Source: Candidatus Njordarchaeota archaeon (GTDB taxonomy: Archaea; Asgardarchaeota; Njordarchaeia; Njordarchaeales; JAHKLH01). From it: a stretch of DNA of 19,134 bases. The stretch spans positions 1-19,134 of the forward strand of contig JAHKLH010000007.1 of assembly GCA_029856635.1 (NCBI GenBank), in the 5' to 3' direction. The translations under genes and the position numbers were made by a program. The notes beneath the pieces are model-generated. The model worked only from the letters and a program-made list of their open reading frames with translations, did no database searches and was not told where the DNA came from. Below, piece by piece: positions 1 through 7,728 of this stretch (positions are counted from its first letter, which is position 1; the number at the start of each line of letters is the position of its first letter).

Positions 1-74
1 AATAATTCACTATTACTAGTGAATAAGTCTAGAAAATGTTAATTATAATACTCGAAACTTATTTATTAATGTAG

Positions 75-650
75 TTACGATTTCAGTTTGAGTTTCTTTG
101 CCTCATCTTTTGTTGCAATTAAAATTCCAGTTAAGTCCCCAATTATGTCAATATAAACCACGAAGTCCGGATTCTTCAAATCAACAGGGTATTTGCTTGT
201 ATCTATGGGCTTAGCAGCAGCTTTTATGATGTCTTCTCTTTTTAATTTAACGTCACCTCTTCTTCTTAATGTAATTCTCCATTTTCCCGTAATTCTGGTT
301 GAAAGTTCTGCGACGGCTTTCTCAATCTCCACAAGGTCGGTTCTTACAAGCTTATCAAAGGGAACTACTTTCACAATAGCTCTTGCTCTTTGTTCTTCTT
401 TTGCTTTTTCAAATTCCTCTAGAAAAAGTTTTTTTAATTCTATTTTTTCTTCATTACTTAGATTTTTCACATAATCACTGAGGTCCAATAAAAGCAGACC
501 TCTAAAGGGGAGGTGCACGAGGAATTTGTCAATATTATCAATTCCGGGATATTTCTTTGCAAGTAACATTAGGAGGTCACTTAATTCAAATTCTGCTTCA
601 ATTCTTTTATCTTTTGGAATTATTTGATATGAAATGAGGATACCTTCCAT
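75..650 (-). CDS. Tan1-like THUMP-domain RNA-binding protein
   Basis: This 191-residue protein has a C-terminal half that reads as a THUMP domain: a KWRITLRRRG strand, then an alpha-helical IIKAAAKPID stretch, then KYPVDLKNPDFVVYIDIIGD. THUMP domains bind tRNA. Stand-alone archaeal proteins of this size group with Tan1, the adaptor for N4-acetylcytidine at tRNA position 12 in eukaryotes; that function is inferred here. The ATG at 650 is chosen because it lies just after the TAA (652-654) of the upstream DUF72 gene. The longer reading from 707 would only add residues that shadow the DUF72 C-terminus. It is the last gene of a purA-DUF72-THUMP run. No catalytic domain is visible, so it probably acts as an RNA-binding partner. 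The THUMP call is fairly secure; the exact modification is not. Confidence 0.75.
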   Translation of the reverse strand: MEGILISYQIIPKDKRIEAEFELSDLLMLLAKKYPGIDNIDKFLVHLPFRGLLLLDLSDYVKNLSNEEKIELKKLFLEEFEKAKEEQRARAIVKVVPFDKLVRTDLVEIEKAVAELSTRITGKWRITLRRRGDVKLKREDIIKAAAKPIDTSKYPVDLKNPDFVVYIDIIGDLTGILIATKDEAKKLKLKS

Positions 651-651
651 T

Positions 652-1404
652 TTACATCGACCCAAGCAACATTTGAAATCGTTTTGAATCTGTCTCCATA
701 TAAACATTGTTAAACATTATATAAACAGCGTCACACGATAATTGCTCAACGTACTTCTTTAATTGATTAAGGTCATCATCGGTATATTTATACCTGTAAT
801 TTAAGTATGGTTTTCCATGCAATCGAAAGTATGCGACTTTATTCAGTTCAACTGGTGTATGGAAAAACGGATCGACGATATGAATCACTCCTGGACAATT
901 TTCAAGAACAGTTTTAATTGTTTGCGGATTTTTCAGCCAATCGCCTCGAGGCTCCCATCCAATAATCGTTGCAATGTTTTCTTTCTTAAGCTTATCTAAC
1001 ACAAAGTTGAATGTTTTGATGGCATTATTCACATTTTCATTGGTTGGTTTAAATGATGCTGGTGTTTGAACAACCATCACTTTGGCATCTAGTATTTTAG
1101 CGATAAGAAGCATTTTTTCCCAGAATTTCATTGTGATATCATTGAGTTTTAAGTCACCAACTAAGCTTTTTTCTTTTTCGCTCAGAGTTTTACGATAGCG
1201 GCGCCAGGTTGGACTTGAAGCGGGATGTGTTATTCCTTGGAAAACCTTGAAGCACCAATGAAAATCCTTGGGAGCTTTTTCTTTCCATCCCCTTATGGTG
1301 CTTTCTCTCGCGGGAATATTGTAAAAAGTTTGTTGAATTTCAAGTGTTTTAAATTCATTCAAGAGACGGGAAGTGAAACGGCACACACCAACAAAAATTT
1401 CCAT
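652..1404 (-). CDS. DUF72 family protein (TIM-barrel-like, unknown function)
   Basis: This 250-residue protein matches the DUF72/COG1801 pattern. It has an N-terminal strand MEIFVGV, a PARESTIRGWKEKAPKDFHWCFKV segment (in two parts: PARESTIRGWKEKAP, then KDFHWCFKV), a central QTPASFKP, the WEPRGDW motif, and near the C-terminus YFRLHGKPYLNYRYKYTDDD, which corresponds to the family's RLHG...Y.Y signature. The family has a TIM-barrel-like fold and no established activity. The N-terminal glycine-rich GTSGW motif common in bacterial members is replaced by GVCRFTSR, so this is a divergent member. The ATG at 1404 is preferred; an in-frame TTG lies at 1416. The start is 15 bases after the purA stop and the gene ends one base before the THUMP gene, so the three are probably co-transcribed. 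Confidence 0.75.
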   Translation of the reverse strand: MEIFVGVCRFTSRLLNEFKTLEIQQTFYNIPARESTIRGWKEKAPKDFHWCFKVFQGITHPASSPTWRRYRKTLSEKEKSLVGDLKLNDITMKFWEKMLLIAKILDAKVMVVQTPASFKPTNENVNNAIKTFNFVLDKLKKENIATIIGWEPRGDWLKNPQTIKTVLENCPGVIHIVDPFFHTPVELNKVAYFRLHGKPYLNYRYKYTDDDLNQLKKYVEQLSCDAVYIMFNNVYMETDSKRFQMLLGSM

Positions 1405-1419
1405 GGTAAATCCCAAAAA

Positions 1420-2427
1420 TTAACGTAAGTCTATTATTTCATCAACTTCTGGCCCCGTTGAAATTAATTTAACCTTAACTCCCGTCGCTTTTTCAACTTT
1501 TCTTATAAACTCTTGTGCTTCATCAGGGAGCTTATCATAGTCCTTTACACCGCGGCAACCAAAGACCAAATCCACACGTGTAAGTGCAATCATAGTCGCG
1601 GAGTTTAACTTGCATGCTCTCTTTGCTAGTTTGAAATTAAAAGGAGCAATCCTTCTTTGCCTACCGGTGACAGCCCCTCTTTCATCTTCAGGTTTACCAT
1701 ACGGCACAACCTTCTTAAATCTCTCTATGGGAACTTCGCCTTCTAATGGTCCAGCCCCCACGCGGGTTGTATAGGCTTTAAAAACTACAATTACATCGCG
1801 AACGTGTTTTGGACCTAAACCAACATCAGCCAAAATCTGGGATGCTGTTGTATCCTTGCTTGTGACGTACGGATACGTGCCATGCCATAAACTTAGAAAT
1901 GTTCCTTGTGTTCCTTCAACGAGTACGTGTCCACCGTTGTCGATGGTGTTCCAAAGTTCTTCTGGAACATCAGTGATAAATGGCTTTAGCTCGGGAATAT
2001 CCTTTGCTAGTTTTAATTTTCTCCAAGCGCGATATGCGTTTGCCGGTCCACAGCCAGTTCCAGTGGTTCCAATTCTTCTTCCAGTCTGACGGTCAATTTG
2101 GCGATGAATCTCTTCAATAATGCCGGTGTTTTTGTCAATAGAGATGCGTTTAGGGTTGATTTCGTATTCTATAATCTCATAAAACAATCTAGGTGGATAG
2201 AGCAATACACCGGGCCCTATTAACAATCGAGCTTTTTCATAAACAAATCCAGAGGGAAGCTGAGACATTATATATTTTCTTCCTTTCCAAACTACTGTAT
2301 GCCCAGCGTTTGGGCCAACTCCTCCTCGTACTACTATATCTGGCTTATCATGAATAGCTAAATAAGCAACGATCTTACCCTTCCCTTCATCTCCGAAGAA
2401 GCCTCCAACTACAACATCTGCAGACAT
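1420..2427 (-). CDS. purA: Adenylosuccinate synthetase, archaeal short form
   Basis: PurA joins IMP and aspartate using GTP to make adenylosuccinate, the first committed step from IMP to AMP. The N-terminal phosphate-binding loop is clear (GFFGDEGKGK, residues 9-18, catalytic Asp13), as is NAGHT with the catalytic His43. Further matches are RRIGTTGTGCGPA and TTRVGAGPLEGE, the latter in the IMP/aspartate-binding region. At 335 residues it is about 90 shorter than bacterial PurA, the usual archaeal length. ATG 2427 is chosen over an in-frame TTG at 2448 because it directly precedes MSADVVVGG and lies about 10 bases after the start site predicted from the TATA-like box at 2460-2468. It heads an apparent operon with DUF72 and THUMP genes. 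Confidence in function is high. Confidence 0.95.
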   Translation of the reverse strand: MSADVVVGGFFGDEGKGKIVAYLAIHDKPDIVVRGGVGPNAGHTVVWKGRKYIMSQLPSGFVYEKARLLIGPGVLLYPPRLFYEIIEYEINPKRISIDKNTGIIEEIHRQIDRQTGRRIGTTGTGCGPANAYRAWRKLKLAKDIPELKPFITDVPEELWNTIDNGGHVLVEGTQGTFLSLWHGTYPYVTSKDTTASQILADVGLGPKHVRDVIVVFKAYTTRVGAGPLEGEVPIERFKKVVPYGKPEDERGAVTGRQRRIAPFNFKLAKRACKLNSATMIALTRVDLVFGCRGVKDYDKLPDEAQEFIRKVEKATGVKVKLISTGPEVDEIIDLR

Positions 2428-2459
2428 AATTTTAACCCAATAGCACAATGCTTAATAAG

Positions 2460-2468
2460 ATTTAAAAA
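2460..2468 (-). promoter_or_regulatory. TATA-like box for purA
   Basis: On the minus strand an A/T run (TTTTTAAAT type) is centred about 37 bases upstream of the purA ATG. Archaeal start sites lie about 26 bases downstream of the TATA centre, which would give a leader of roughly ten bases. The assignment rests on position and composition only. Confidence 0.35.
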
Positions 2469-2573
2469 GGAATCACAAGAGTACTACTAGTCTGAGTTTG
2501 TGATTGATGTCTATTAATCAAGCTACGAATATGTTTTTAGAACTAGACCTGCATAAGGATGATGAGGTGACTT

Positions 2574-2582
2574 AATTATATC
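2574..2582 (+). promoter_or_regulatory. TATA-like box for alaS
   Basis: The sequence TTAATTATATCC sits about 40 bases before the alaS start. A start site about 26 bases downstream would fall near 2606, just before the GAGGG at 2607-2611 that can serve as ribosome binding site for the TTG at 2620. A second A/T-rich stretch near 2460 could drive a longer transcript. Confidence 0.35.
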
Positions 2583-2619
2583 CTTTGAATTAAGTTTATT
2601 CGAGAAGAGGGTTTATAAT

Positions 2620-5400
2620 TTGGTGTTATTTGTGATATCCAAAGAAGAACTTAAGAAGATTGTTGATTCAAGAGAATACGAAATTCCGTTTTTCAAAGAG
2701 TTTGGTTTCGTAAGAAACCAATGCAAAGTATGTGGTGAATATTTTTGGACGCTAGACACCGAAAGAGAGACATGTGGAGATCCTGAATGCGAAGGTGAAT
2801 ATCGTTTTCCTGGAATTATAAGGGATCCAACATGGAATCTTGAGAGGACTATCAAAGAGTGGGTTTCCTTTTTTGAAAAGCATGGGTTCAAATATATCTC
2901 TCCAGCTCCTGTTGTTGCACGTTGGAGAGATGATTTAGAATTTACTATTGCATCAATAGCGGTTTTCCAACCATGGGTAGTAAAAGGTATTGTTGAACCA
3001 CCAGCAAATCCTCTTGTGATTCCGCAACCATGTATTCGGTTCGGAGGTGCCTGGTCTGATATCGATGCAATAGGTAGAACGGCAAGGCATCTCACGACAT
3101 TCTATATGGGTGGAGAACACGCATTTAATTATCCTGATAAGCAAGTTTTCTGGAAGGATGAGTACATTCGAACAAATTTTGAATTCCTTACAAAAGTTTT
3201 GAAGATTCCTAAAGAAGAGCTTACGTATAAGGAAGACACATGGATGGGTGGTGGCAATTGGGGTCCTTCAATAGAATCCTTTGCATTTGGTCTTGAGATT
3301 GTAAATGGAGTTTTCATGCAGTATGAATTCACAGATTCTGGCTATCAACCACTTAAAATTAAGGTTCTTGATGTTGGATGGGGGTTAGAGAGAATATCTT
3401 GGTTTATGCAGGGAACTCCTACGATATATGAGGCAACATTTGGACCAGTTTTCAGTTGGCTGATAAAGCAAGTAGGAGTAAAAGTTGATCGGAACCTATT
3501 AATTAAATATGCAAAATTTTCTGTTGTCGATCCAAAAACTCCGGAGCGATTTAGAGAGACACGCACGCGATTAGCTCAGCGTCTTGGAATGGACATGAGA
3601 GAGTTCATGGACACCTTTGGTGAAATCGAAGCGATATACGCTATTTTAGATCATACACGTACTGTAGCTTACGCTGTATGCGATGGTGCATTACCAGCAA
3701 ATGTAGGTGGTTGTTATAATCTTCGAATGATTTTAAGAAGAGCTTTAAGCTTAGCTGAAGCGTACAAATTTAACATTGATTGGGAGGAACTATTATCAAA
3801 ACAAATTGAATACTTCTCCAGAATATATCCGCGATTGAATGAAGCACGTGATGTAATCATTGATGTTTGGAAGGTCGAAATGAGACGATATAAAAACACT
3901 ATTGAACGAGGTATTGCAGAAATAAAGAAAATTTTAAAGAAAAAACGGCTTAAGAGAATAGGATATGAAATTCTAAGGGATTTATATATTAGTCATGGAA
4001 TTCCGCCAGAAAGTGTAAAGGAAGTTGCATCTAAGTTTAACGTCGAGGTTGAAATTCCCCCGAATTTTTATGATTTGATTCGTCTTGAGAAAATCTCGCA
4101 GATGGGCGAGAAAAAAGAGGAAACACCAGAAGAAAGAGCAAGAAAAATACTTGGAGACATTATAGACAAATTGCCAGAAACGATTCCATTATACTACAAG
4201 GATCAATATGCGCGGGAGTTTCGAGGTAAAGTGCTATTAGCAAAAGAGAAATATGTAATCTTGGATAAAACAGTTTTCTATCCGACAGGAGGTGGACAAC
4301 ATAGTGATACTGGAGTACTAATAATTGATGGGCGAAGATATGACGTAATAAATGTTTTTAAACTCGGGAATATAATCATTCACGAAGTAAAACAGAATGT
4401 TGATGCTAATATTCAAGGAAAGGAAGCCTACGGTAAAATTGACTGGGAGCGAAGAATAGGCATGATGAGGCATCATACAGCCACGCACATAATAAATGCT
4501 GCAGCGCGCATTGTTCTCGGACCACATATTTGGCAGGTAGGAGCAGATAAGACCCCAGAACGTGCAAGATTAGATATTTCCCATTATAAACCATTAACCA
4601 TGGAAGAGATAAGAAAAATAGAGGAACTTGCAAATAGAATAGTTTTAGAAAATAGACCAATTATCATTGAGGAACTAAGCAGAACTGAAGCAGAAAAGAA
4701 ATATTCATATAGAATCTACCAAGGTGGAGCCGTCCCGTCAGGAAAGCTTCGAATAGTTTACATATACGATTGGGACGCAGAAGCGTGTGGAGGAACACAT
4801 TTAAAATCCACAGGAGAAGTAGGGTTAATTAAAATAATAAGAACTAAGAGAATCCACGATGGCGTTGTAAGATTAGTTTTTGTCGCGGGAATGGCGGCGT
4901 ACAAGTATATCACTGAGATGGAAAAATGGTTAAGGGATTCATGTGCAGTGGTTCGTGTAACTCCAGAAGATTTACCAAAAACGGTTGAAAGATTCTTTGA
5001 TGAATGGAAAGCGCAACAAGAAGCAATTAGAAATCTATCTAAAACAATTTTACAGTTTGTGCCAGAGCTTGTAAAGTCGGAGGTTTACGAGATTGATGGA
5101 GAAAAAATAATTATTGCACGTATCGATGTTCCGCAGGAATACTTAATAAGAGCTGCCATCAATGTAAGGAAAAAACTGAATATGCCATGCATATTAGCGA
5201 GTAGTATTCTGGGAAAAAATGCATTAATTGCTTGTGTACCAGATAATTTAAAAAAACGCATGAAACAGCTTCTTTCATCGGTGAATATTGCTTTCAGCGA
5301 AACGAAGTGGGGATTAATAGCATCTCCAGCAATGGATGCAACAAGTCTGTTGAGGATGATTATTAAAAAATTGTCTGCACGGAAGATTAAAGCATGGTGA
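2620..5400 (+). CDS. alaS: Alanyl-tRNA synthetase (archaeal type)
   Basis: AlaRS charges tRNA-Ala and edits mischarged serine or glycine. The 926-residue protein has the archaeal N-terminal cysteine cluster (C35, C38, C52, C57), then the class II catalytic domain (for example RFGGAWSDIDAIGRT and the GGNWGPS stretch). Next comes a tRNA-recognition region with TVAYAVCDGALPANVGGCYNLR (split as TVAYAVCDGALPAN and VGGCYNLR). The editing domain carries the zinc motif HxxxH (H619, H623) and CGGTH (C723, H727), and a C-terminal oligomerisation-type domain follows. All editing-site zinc ligands are present, so proofreading should be intact. The start is TTG 2620, with GTG at 2623 and 2632 as alternatives; GAGGG at 2607-2611 fits 2620 or 2623. 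The length is normal for archaea. Confidence 0.96.
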   Translation: MVLFVISKEELKKIVDSREYEIPFFKEFGFVRNQCKVCGEYFWTLDTERETCGDPECEGEYRFPGIIRDPTWNLERTIKEWVSFFEKHGFKYISPAPVVARWRDDLEFTIASIAVFQPWVVKGIVEPPANPLVIPQPCIRFGGAWSDIDAIGRTARHLTTFYMGGEHAFNYPDKQVFWKDEYIRTNFEFLTKVLKIPKEELTYKEDTWMGGGNWGPSIESFAFGLEIVNGVFMQYEFTDSGYQPLKIKVLDVGWGLERISWFMQGTPTIYEATFGPVFSWLIKQVGVKVDRNLLIKYAKFSVVDPKTPERFRETRTRLAQRLGMDMREFMDTFGEIEAIYAILDHTRTVAYAVCDGALPANVGGCYNLRMILRRALSLAEAYKFNIDWEELLSKQIEYFSRIYPRLNEARDVIIDVWKVEMRRYKNTIERGIAEIKKILKKKRLKRIGYEILRDLYISHGIPPESVKEVASKFNVEVEIPPNFYDLIRLEKISQMGEKKEETPEERARKILGDIIDKLPETIPLYYKDQYAREFRGKVLLAKEKYVILDKTVFYPTGGGQHSDTGVLIIDGRRYDVINVFKLGNIIIHEVKQNVDANIQGKEAYGKIDWERRIGMMRHHTATHIINAAARIVLGPHIWQVGADKTPERARLDISHYKPLTMEEIRKIEELANRIVLENRPIIIEELSRTEAEKKYSYRIYQGGAVPSGKLRIVYIYDWDAEACGGTHLKSTGEVGLIKIIRTKRIHDGVVRLVFVAGMAAYKYITEMEKWLRDSCAVVRVTPEDLPKTVERFFDEWKAQQEAIRNLSKTILQFVPELVKSEVYEIDGEKIIIARIDVPQEYLIRAAINVRKKLNMPCILASSILGKNALIACVPDNLKKRMKQLLSSVNIAFSETKWGLIASPAMDATSLLRMIIKKLSARKIKAW

Positions 5401-5442
5401 ATATAAGAAACTTTTTATTGATAATTATCACTGAAAAAGTAA

Positions 5443-5453
5443 GGGAGAGGAGG
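5443..5453 (+). promoter_or_regulatory. Shine-Dalgarno region of lsm
   Basis: A purine-rich GGGAGAGGAGG run ends one base before the GTG at 5455. The GGGAG part gives a more normal spacing to the start. It supports the GTG start of the Lsm gene, which has no in-frame ATG nearby. Confidence 0.6.
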
Positions 5454-5454
5454 A

Positions 5455-5700
5455 GTGAGCACAGAGAAGAAATTTTTAAGACCAAGAGATTTCCTAGAAC
5501 TTAATCTTGGCCGATACATTATTGTGAGACTCAAAGGAAATAAGTACGTTCGTGGTCAACTAGAAAGTTTTGATATTCATTTAAATCTCACCTTATCTTC
5601 TGCACAAGAAATAAGTCTAAATCCCAATATACAACCAAAAGATCTCGGGAAAATAATAGTGAGAGGAGATAATGTCACCTTTTTGGTTTTCCCTCCATAA
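5455..5700 (+). CDS. Sm-like (Lsm/SmAP) RNA-binding protein
   Basis: The protein has 81 residues and is essentially just an Sm fold. The Sm1 motif spans GRYIIVRLKGNKYVRGQLESF and the following DIHLNLTLSSAQEI (read as two adjoining pieces), and the Sm2 motif is LGKIIVRGDNVTFL with the conserved RGDNV turn. Archaeal SmAPs form heptameric rings that bind U-rich RNA and act as RNA chaperones. The start is GTG 5455, preceded by a strong purine-rich ribosome binding site. The gene sits 64 bases upstream of rpl37e, the widely conserved archaeal lsm-eL37 pairing, so the two are probably one transcript. The terminal PDLG-type insert between Sm1 and Sm2 (NPNIQPKDLGK) is longer than the minimum but within family range. 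Confidence 0.93.
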   Translation: MSTEKKFLRPRDFLELNLGRYIIVRLKGNKYVRGQLESFDIHLNLTLSSAQEISLNPNIQPKDLGKIIVRGDNVTFLVFPP

Positions 5701-5754
5701 GTGATAATGTTAAGTTTAAATATCCTTGAAAAATATTTGAAGGAATTTGAGATA

Positions 5755-5760
5755 GGGAGG
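5755..5760 (+). promoter_or_regulatory. Shine-Dalgarno of rpl37e
   Basis: GGGAGG sits four bases before ATG 5765, complementary to the archaeal 16S 3' end. This is consistent with translation from an lsm-rpl37e transcript. Confidence 0.7.
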
Positions 5761-5764
5761 AACG

Positions 5765-5947
5765 ATGACTAAGGGTACACCATCATTTGGAAAAAGAAAT
5801 AAATCTCCAACTCACATTAGATGCAGAAGATGTGGACGAAGAGCATATAATGTTAAGAAGAAATATTGTGCAGCGTGTGGTTTTGGAAGAAGTCGTAGAA
5901 TGCGTAAATACAATTGGGTCTCGCCTTATCATAGGCGATATCGCTAA
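5765..5947 (+). CDS. rpl37e: Ribosomal protein eL37
   Basis: This is a 60-residue, highly basic zinc protein of the large ribosomal subunit. The family opening TKGTPSFGKRNK is exact, followed by the four zinc cysteines C20-x2-C23 and C35-x2-C38 and the basic tail SRRMRKYNWVSPYHRRYR. Length and motif order match archaeal eL37. ATG 5765 has a clear GGGAGG four bases upstream. It lies directly downstream of lsm in the conserved archaeal arrangement. Confidence 0.97.
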   Translation: MTKGTPSFGKRNKSPTHIRCRRCGRRAYNVKKKYCAACGFGRSRRMRKYNWVSPYHRRYR

Positions 5948-5998
5948 GCAAATTTAAATCAGATGTTTTTAGAATTTGAGTTTTCGCTTGTGAGCTAA

Positions 5999-6367
5999 AT
6001 GAAGCTTGTCACTCGCCGTGATTGGTTGCGAAATGCTATTCTCGCCCTAATTTTCATGATTGCACTTGGATTAGTTATATATGCAACCTGGTGCGTGGGA
6101 CCCACAATTCATCCAATTTTTTCGCATGAAAATGTATTTTCTCAAGCATTAGCTGTTATTCTCCTGGCTTTAATGTTCCTTTTCTCTCTGATATTTTTTG
6201 GATCCTTTGTGGAATACATGCGGCAACGACCAGGCTTTATAACAATTGCAATAAGTGGGATTACTGTTGGTATTATAGCATACTTGCTTAATATTACCTG
6301 GCAAATGTGGATTATACTTGCAATGGCATTTCTCTTAATTTTGTTGTATGTCTATATTGCTGAGTAG
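5999..6367 (+). CDS. Small four-helix membrane protein, unknown function
   Basis: I do not recognise this 122-residue protein. After a short basic start (MKLVTRRDWLRN, positive side probably inside) there are four hydrophobic segments: about residues 12-31, 49-70, 79-96 and 102-120. A short hydrophilic loop with His-Pro and His-Glu residues follows helix 1, and YMRQRPG lies between helices 2 and 3, also positive-inside. No signal peptidase site, cysteine pair or catalytic motif is seen. A TATA-like AAATTTAAATC at about 5950-5960 could start a short-leader transcript independent of rpl37e. The neighbours are translation genes, which says little about its job. Hydrophobicity and the clean start suggest it is real. 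Confidence 0.6.
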   Translation: MKLVTRRDWLRNAILALIFMIALGLVIYATWCVGPTIHPIFSHENVFSQALAVILLALMFLFSLIFFGSFVEYMRQRPGFITIAISGITVGIIAYLLNITWQMWIILAMAFLLILLYVYIAE

Positions 6368-6496
6368 GTTTTACGATATCTCTTGTTTTTCTGATTTTTA
6401 GAACAATTCACGTTGATGCAGAAGATTACTTTTCACTTTATTGTCTATTGTAAAATTAGAAGTATGCAATACTATCTTTGATTTTGGTAGATTAAA

Positions 6497-7399
6497 ATGG
6501 CTGAAAGAGGATTTCGTAGAGATAGAAAAAAGTTAGATTTAGGTAAATATACTCTCGTAACTTATAAGGACACTCGTGGAGAAAGGTTCGAAATCATAGT
6601 TGATCCATGGGCTGCAGTTAGATATAAGCGCGGAGAGAAAATAAGTCCCGATGAAGTTATTGTAATTGAAGAAGTCTTTAAAGATGTGCAAAAGGGAATA
6701 TTAGCATCCATTCAAGATTTGAGGCAAATTGTCTTTGAAGGAGCATTAAGCAAATTTCAAGAAAAGAAAGGACGTGGAGCAACAAAAAAGGAAGTAGAAC
6801 AAATCAGAAGGCAAGTTGAAGAGCTTGAAGAAGATGAATTAAAGAAATATGCCACACGATGGATCCTCGAAGATGGTGAATTAAAATTACCTGACGAAGT
6901 AAGGGACAAATTATTAGAGGAGAAAATTAACAAAATTGTGAATTTTCTCGCAAAATTCGCAATTAATCCCGCTACAAATGCACCTTATCCACGGTCGAAA
7001 ATATCAGAAGCAATTAAGAAAATATTTGCAGGAATAAAACTTGGAGATAAGAAGATTCATATTGTAGTAGATCCCCTAGCTAAGGATATTCGACCTATTC
7101 TTCCCAAAGTATTGGATGCATTAAAGATGATAATGCCCATTCGTATTGAAGCAATTGAGTGTCGTATATGGGTTCCACCAGCTTATTCTGGTAAGGTTTA
7201 TTCTCTTATTGCACACTATGGGAATGTACTAAAAGCAGATTGGTTAGATGATGGATCCGTTAATGTAATTGCAGAGGTCCCAGCAGGTCTTTTTCTTCAA
7301 TTGTCTAATGAGATTAGAAAAGCAACAAAGGGAAGTTATCGCATCGAAATAATTGCAAGGAGGACAGAAGAAGAAATCTTGCGAGGAAAAGTATCTTAG
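6497..7399 (+). CDS. SBDS-family ribosome maturation factor with insertion
   Basis: SBDS proteins release the anti-association factor eIF6/aIF6 from the large subunit during late ribosome assembly. The N-terminal domain is well matched (KYTLVTYKDTRGERFEIIVDP, then AVRYKRGEKISPDEVIVIEEVFKDVQKG, in consecutive pieces). The middle helical domain (LLEEKINKIVNFLAKFAINPATNAPYP, with the family's R.AI.P.TN.P.P theme) and the C-terminal RNA-binding-like domain (RPILPKVLDALKMIMPIR to VPAGL) are also well matched. It has 300 residues against about 235 usual in archaea. Extra length lies in an N-terminal extension, a charged insertion at about residues 82-116 and a tail from 287. It stands alone, not in the proteasome/exosome operon where archaeal SBDS genes often occur. 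Its stop overlaps the stop of the convergent 102-residue gene. Confidence 0.88.
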   Translation: MAERGFRRDRKKLDLGKYTLVTYKDTRGERFEIIVDPWAAVRYKRGEKISPDEVIVIEEVFKDVQKGILASIQDLRQIVFEGALSKFQEKKGRGATKKEVEQIRRQVEELEEDELKKYATRWILEDGELKLPDEVRDKLLEEKINKIVNFLAKFAINPATNAPYPRSKISEAIKKIFAGIKLGDKKIHIVVDPLAKDIRPILPKVLDALKMIMPIRIEAIECRIWVPPAYSGKVYSLIAHYGNVLKADWLDDGSVNVIAEVPAGLFLQLSNEIRKATKGSYRIEIIARRTEEEILRGKVS

Positions 7400-7704
7400 A
7401 AAAATTCTGATGTAGCAAGTTGTTCAGCTCCTTTTTCGAAGGGTTCTACGACAAATTCATATGGGGAGAAAATTAGGACTTTAATATTTCTCTTGTTAGC
7501 ATATTCCTCCAGAAGATTCTTGATTTCATCCAAACGAAGCGTTGTCTCAATAACAAACCCCAATATTACGATGTATTCTCCATCTACTGCTGTCACAAAG
7601 TAAAAATCATTTACTATCACACCTGCATTTTTTGTTACAAAGTCTGCTAATTCTTTCAGTCTTTTTTCCTTAAGTTTACTTAGAAAAATTGCACAATACC
7701 TCAT
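7396..7704 (-). CDS. Conserved-looking small protein, unknown function
   Basis: This 102-residue soluble protein does not match any family I recognise. It looks like a compact alpha/beta fold: strand MRYCAIFLS, helix KLKEKRLKELADFVTKNA, two strands VNDFYFVTAVDGEYIVILGF, a helix LDEIKNLLEEYANKR, and a strand IKVLIFSPYEFV. This order resembles a ferredoxin-like or ACT-like arrangement, but that is only a shape impression. ATG 7704 lies 24 bases after the hydrolase stop, so it is probably the third gene of the cdc48 transcript. Its TAA (7396-7398) overlaps the SBDS TAG tail to tail. There is no membrane segment and a single cysteine near the N-terminus. Confidence 0.65.
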   Translation of the reverse strand: MRYCAIFLSKLKEKRLKELADFVTKNAGVIVNDFYFVTAVDGEYIVILGFVIETTLRLDEIKNLLEEYANKRNIKVLIFSPYEFVVEPFEKGAEQLATSEFF

Positions 7705-7728
7705 TCATTTTCCCCATTTACCTCAAAA

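Noticed and set aside
651..707. Longer N-terminus of the THUMP gene
   Set aside because: It shadows the DUF72 C-terminus in another frame. The ATG at 650 directly follows the DUF72 stop, the normal operon arrangement.
2550..2572. ATGATGA considered as a C box of a guide RNA upstream of alaS
   Set aside because: No D or D' box at proper spacing and no closing stem.
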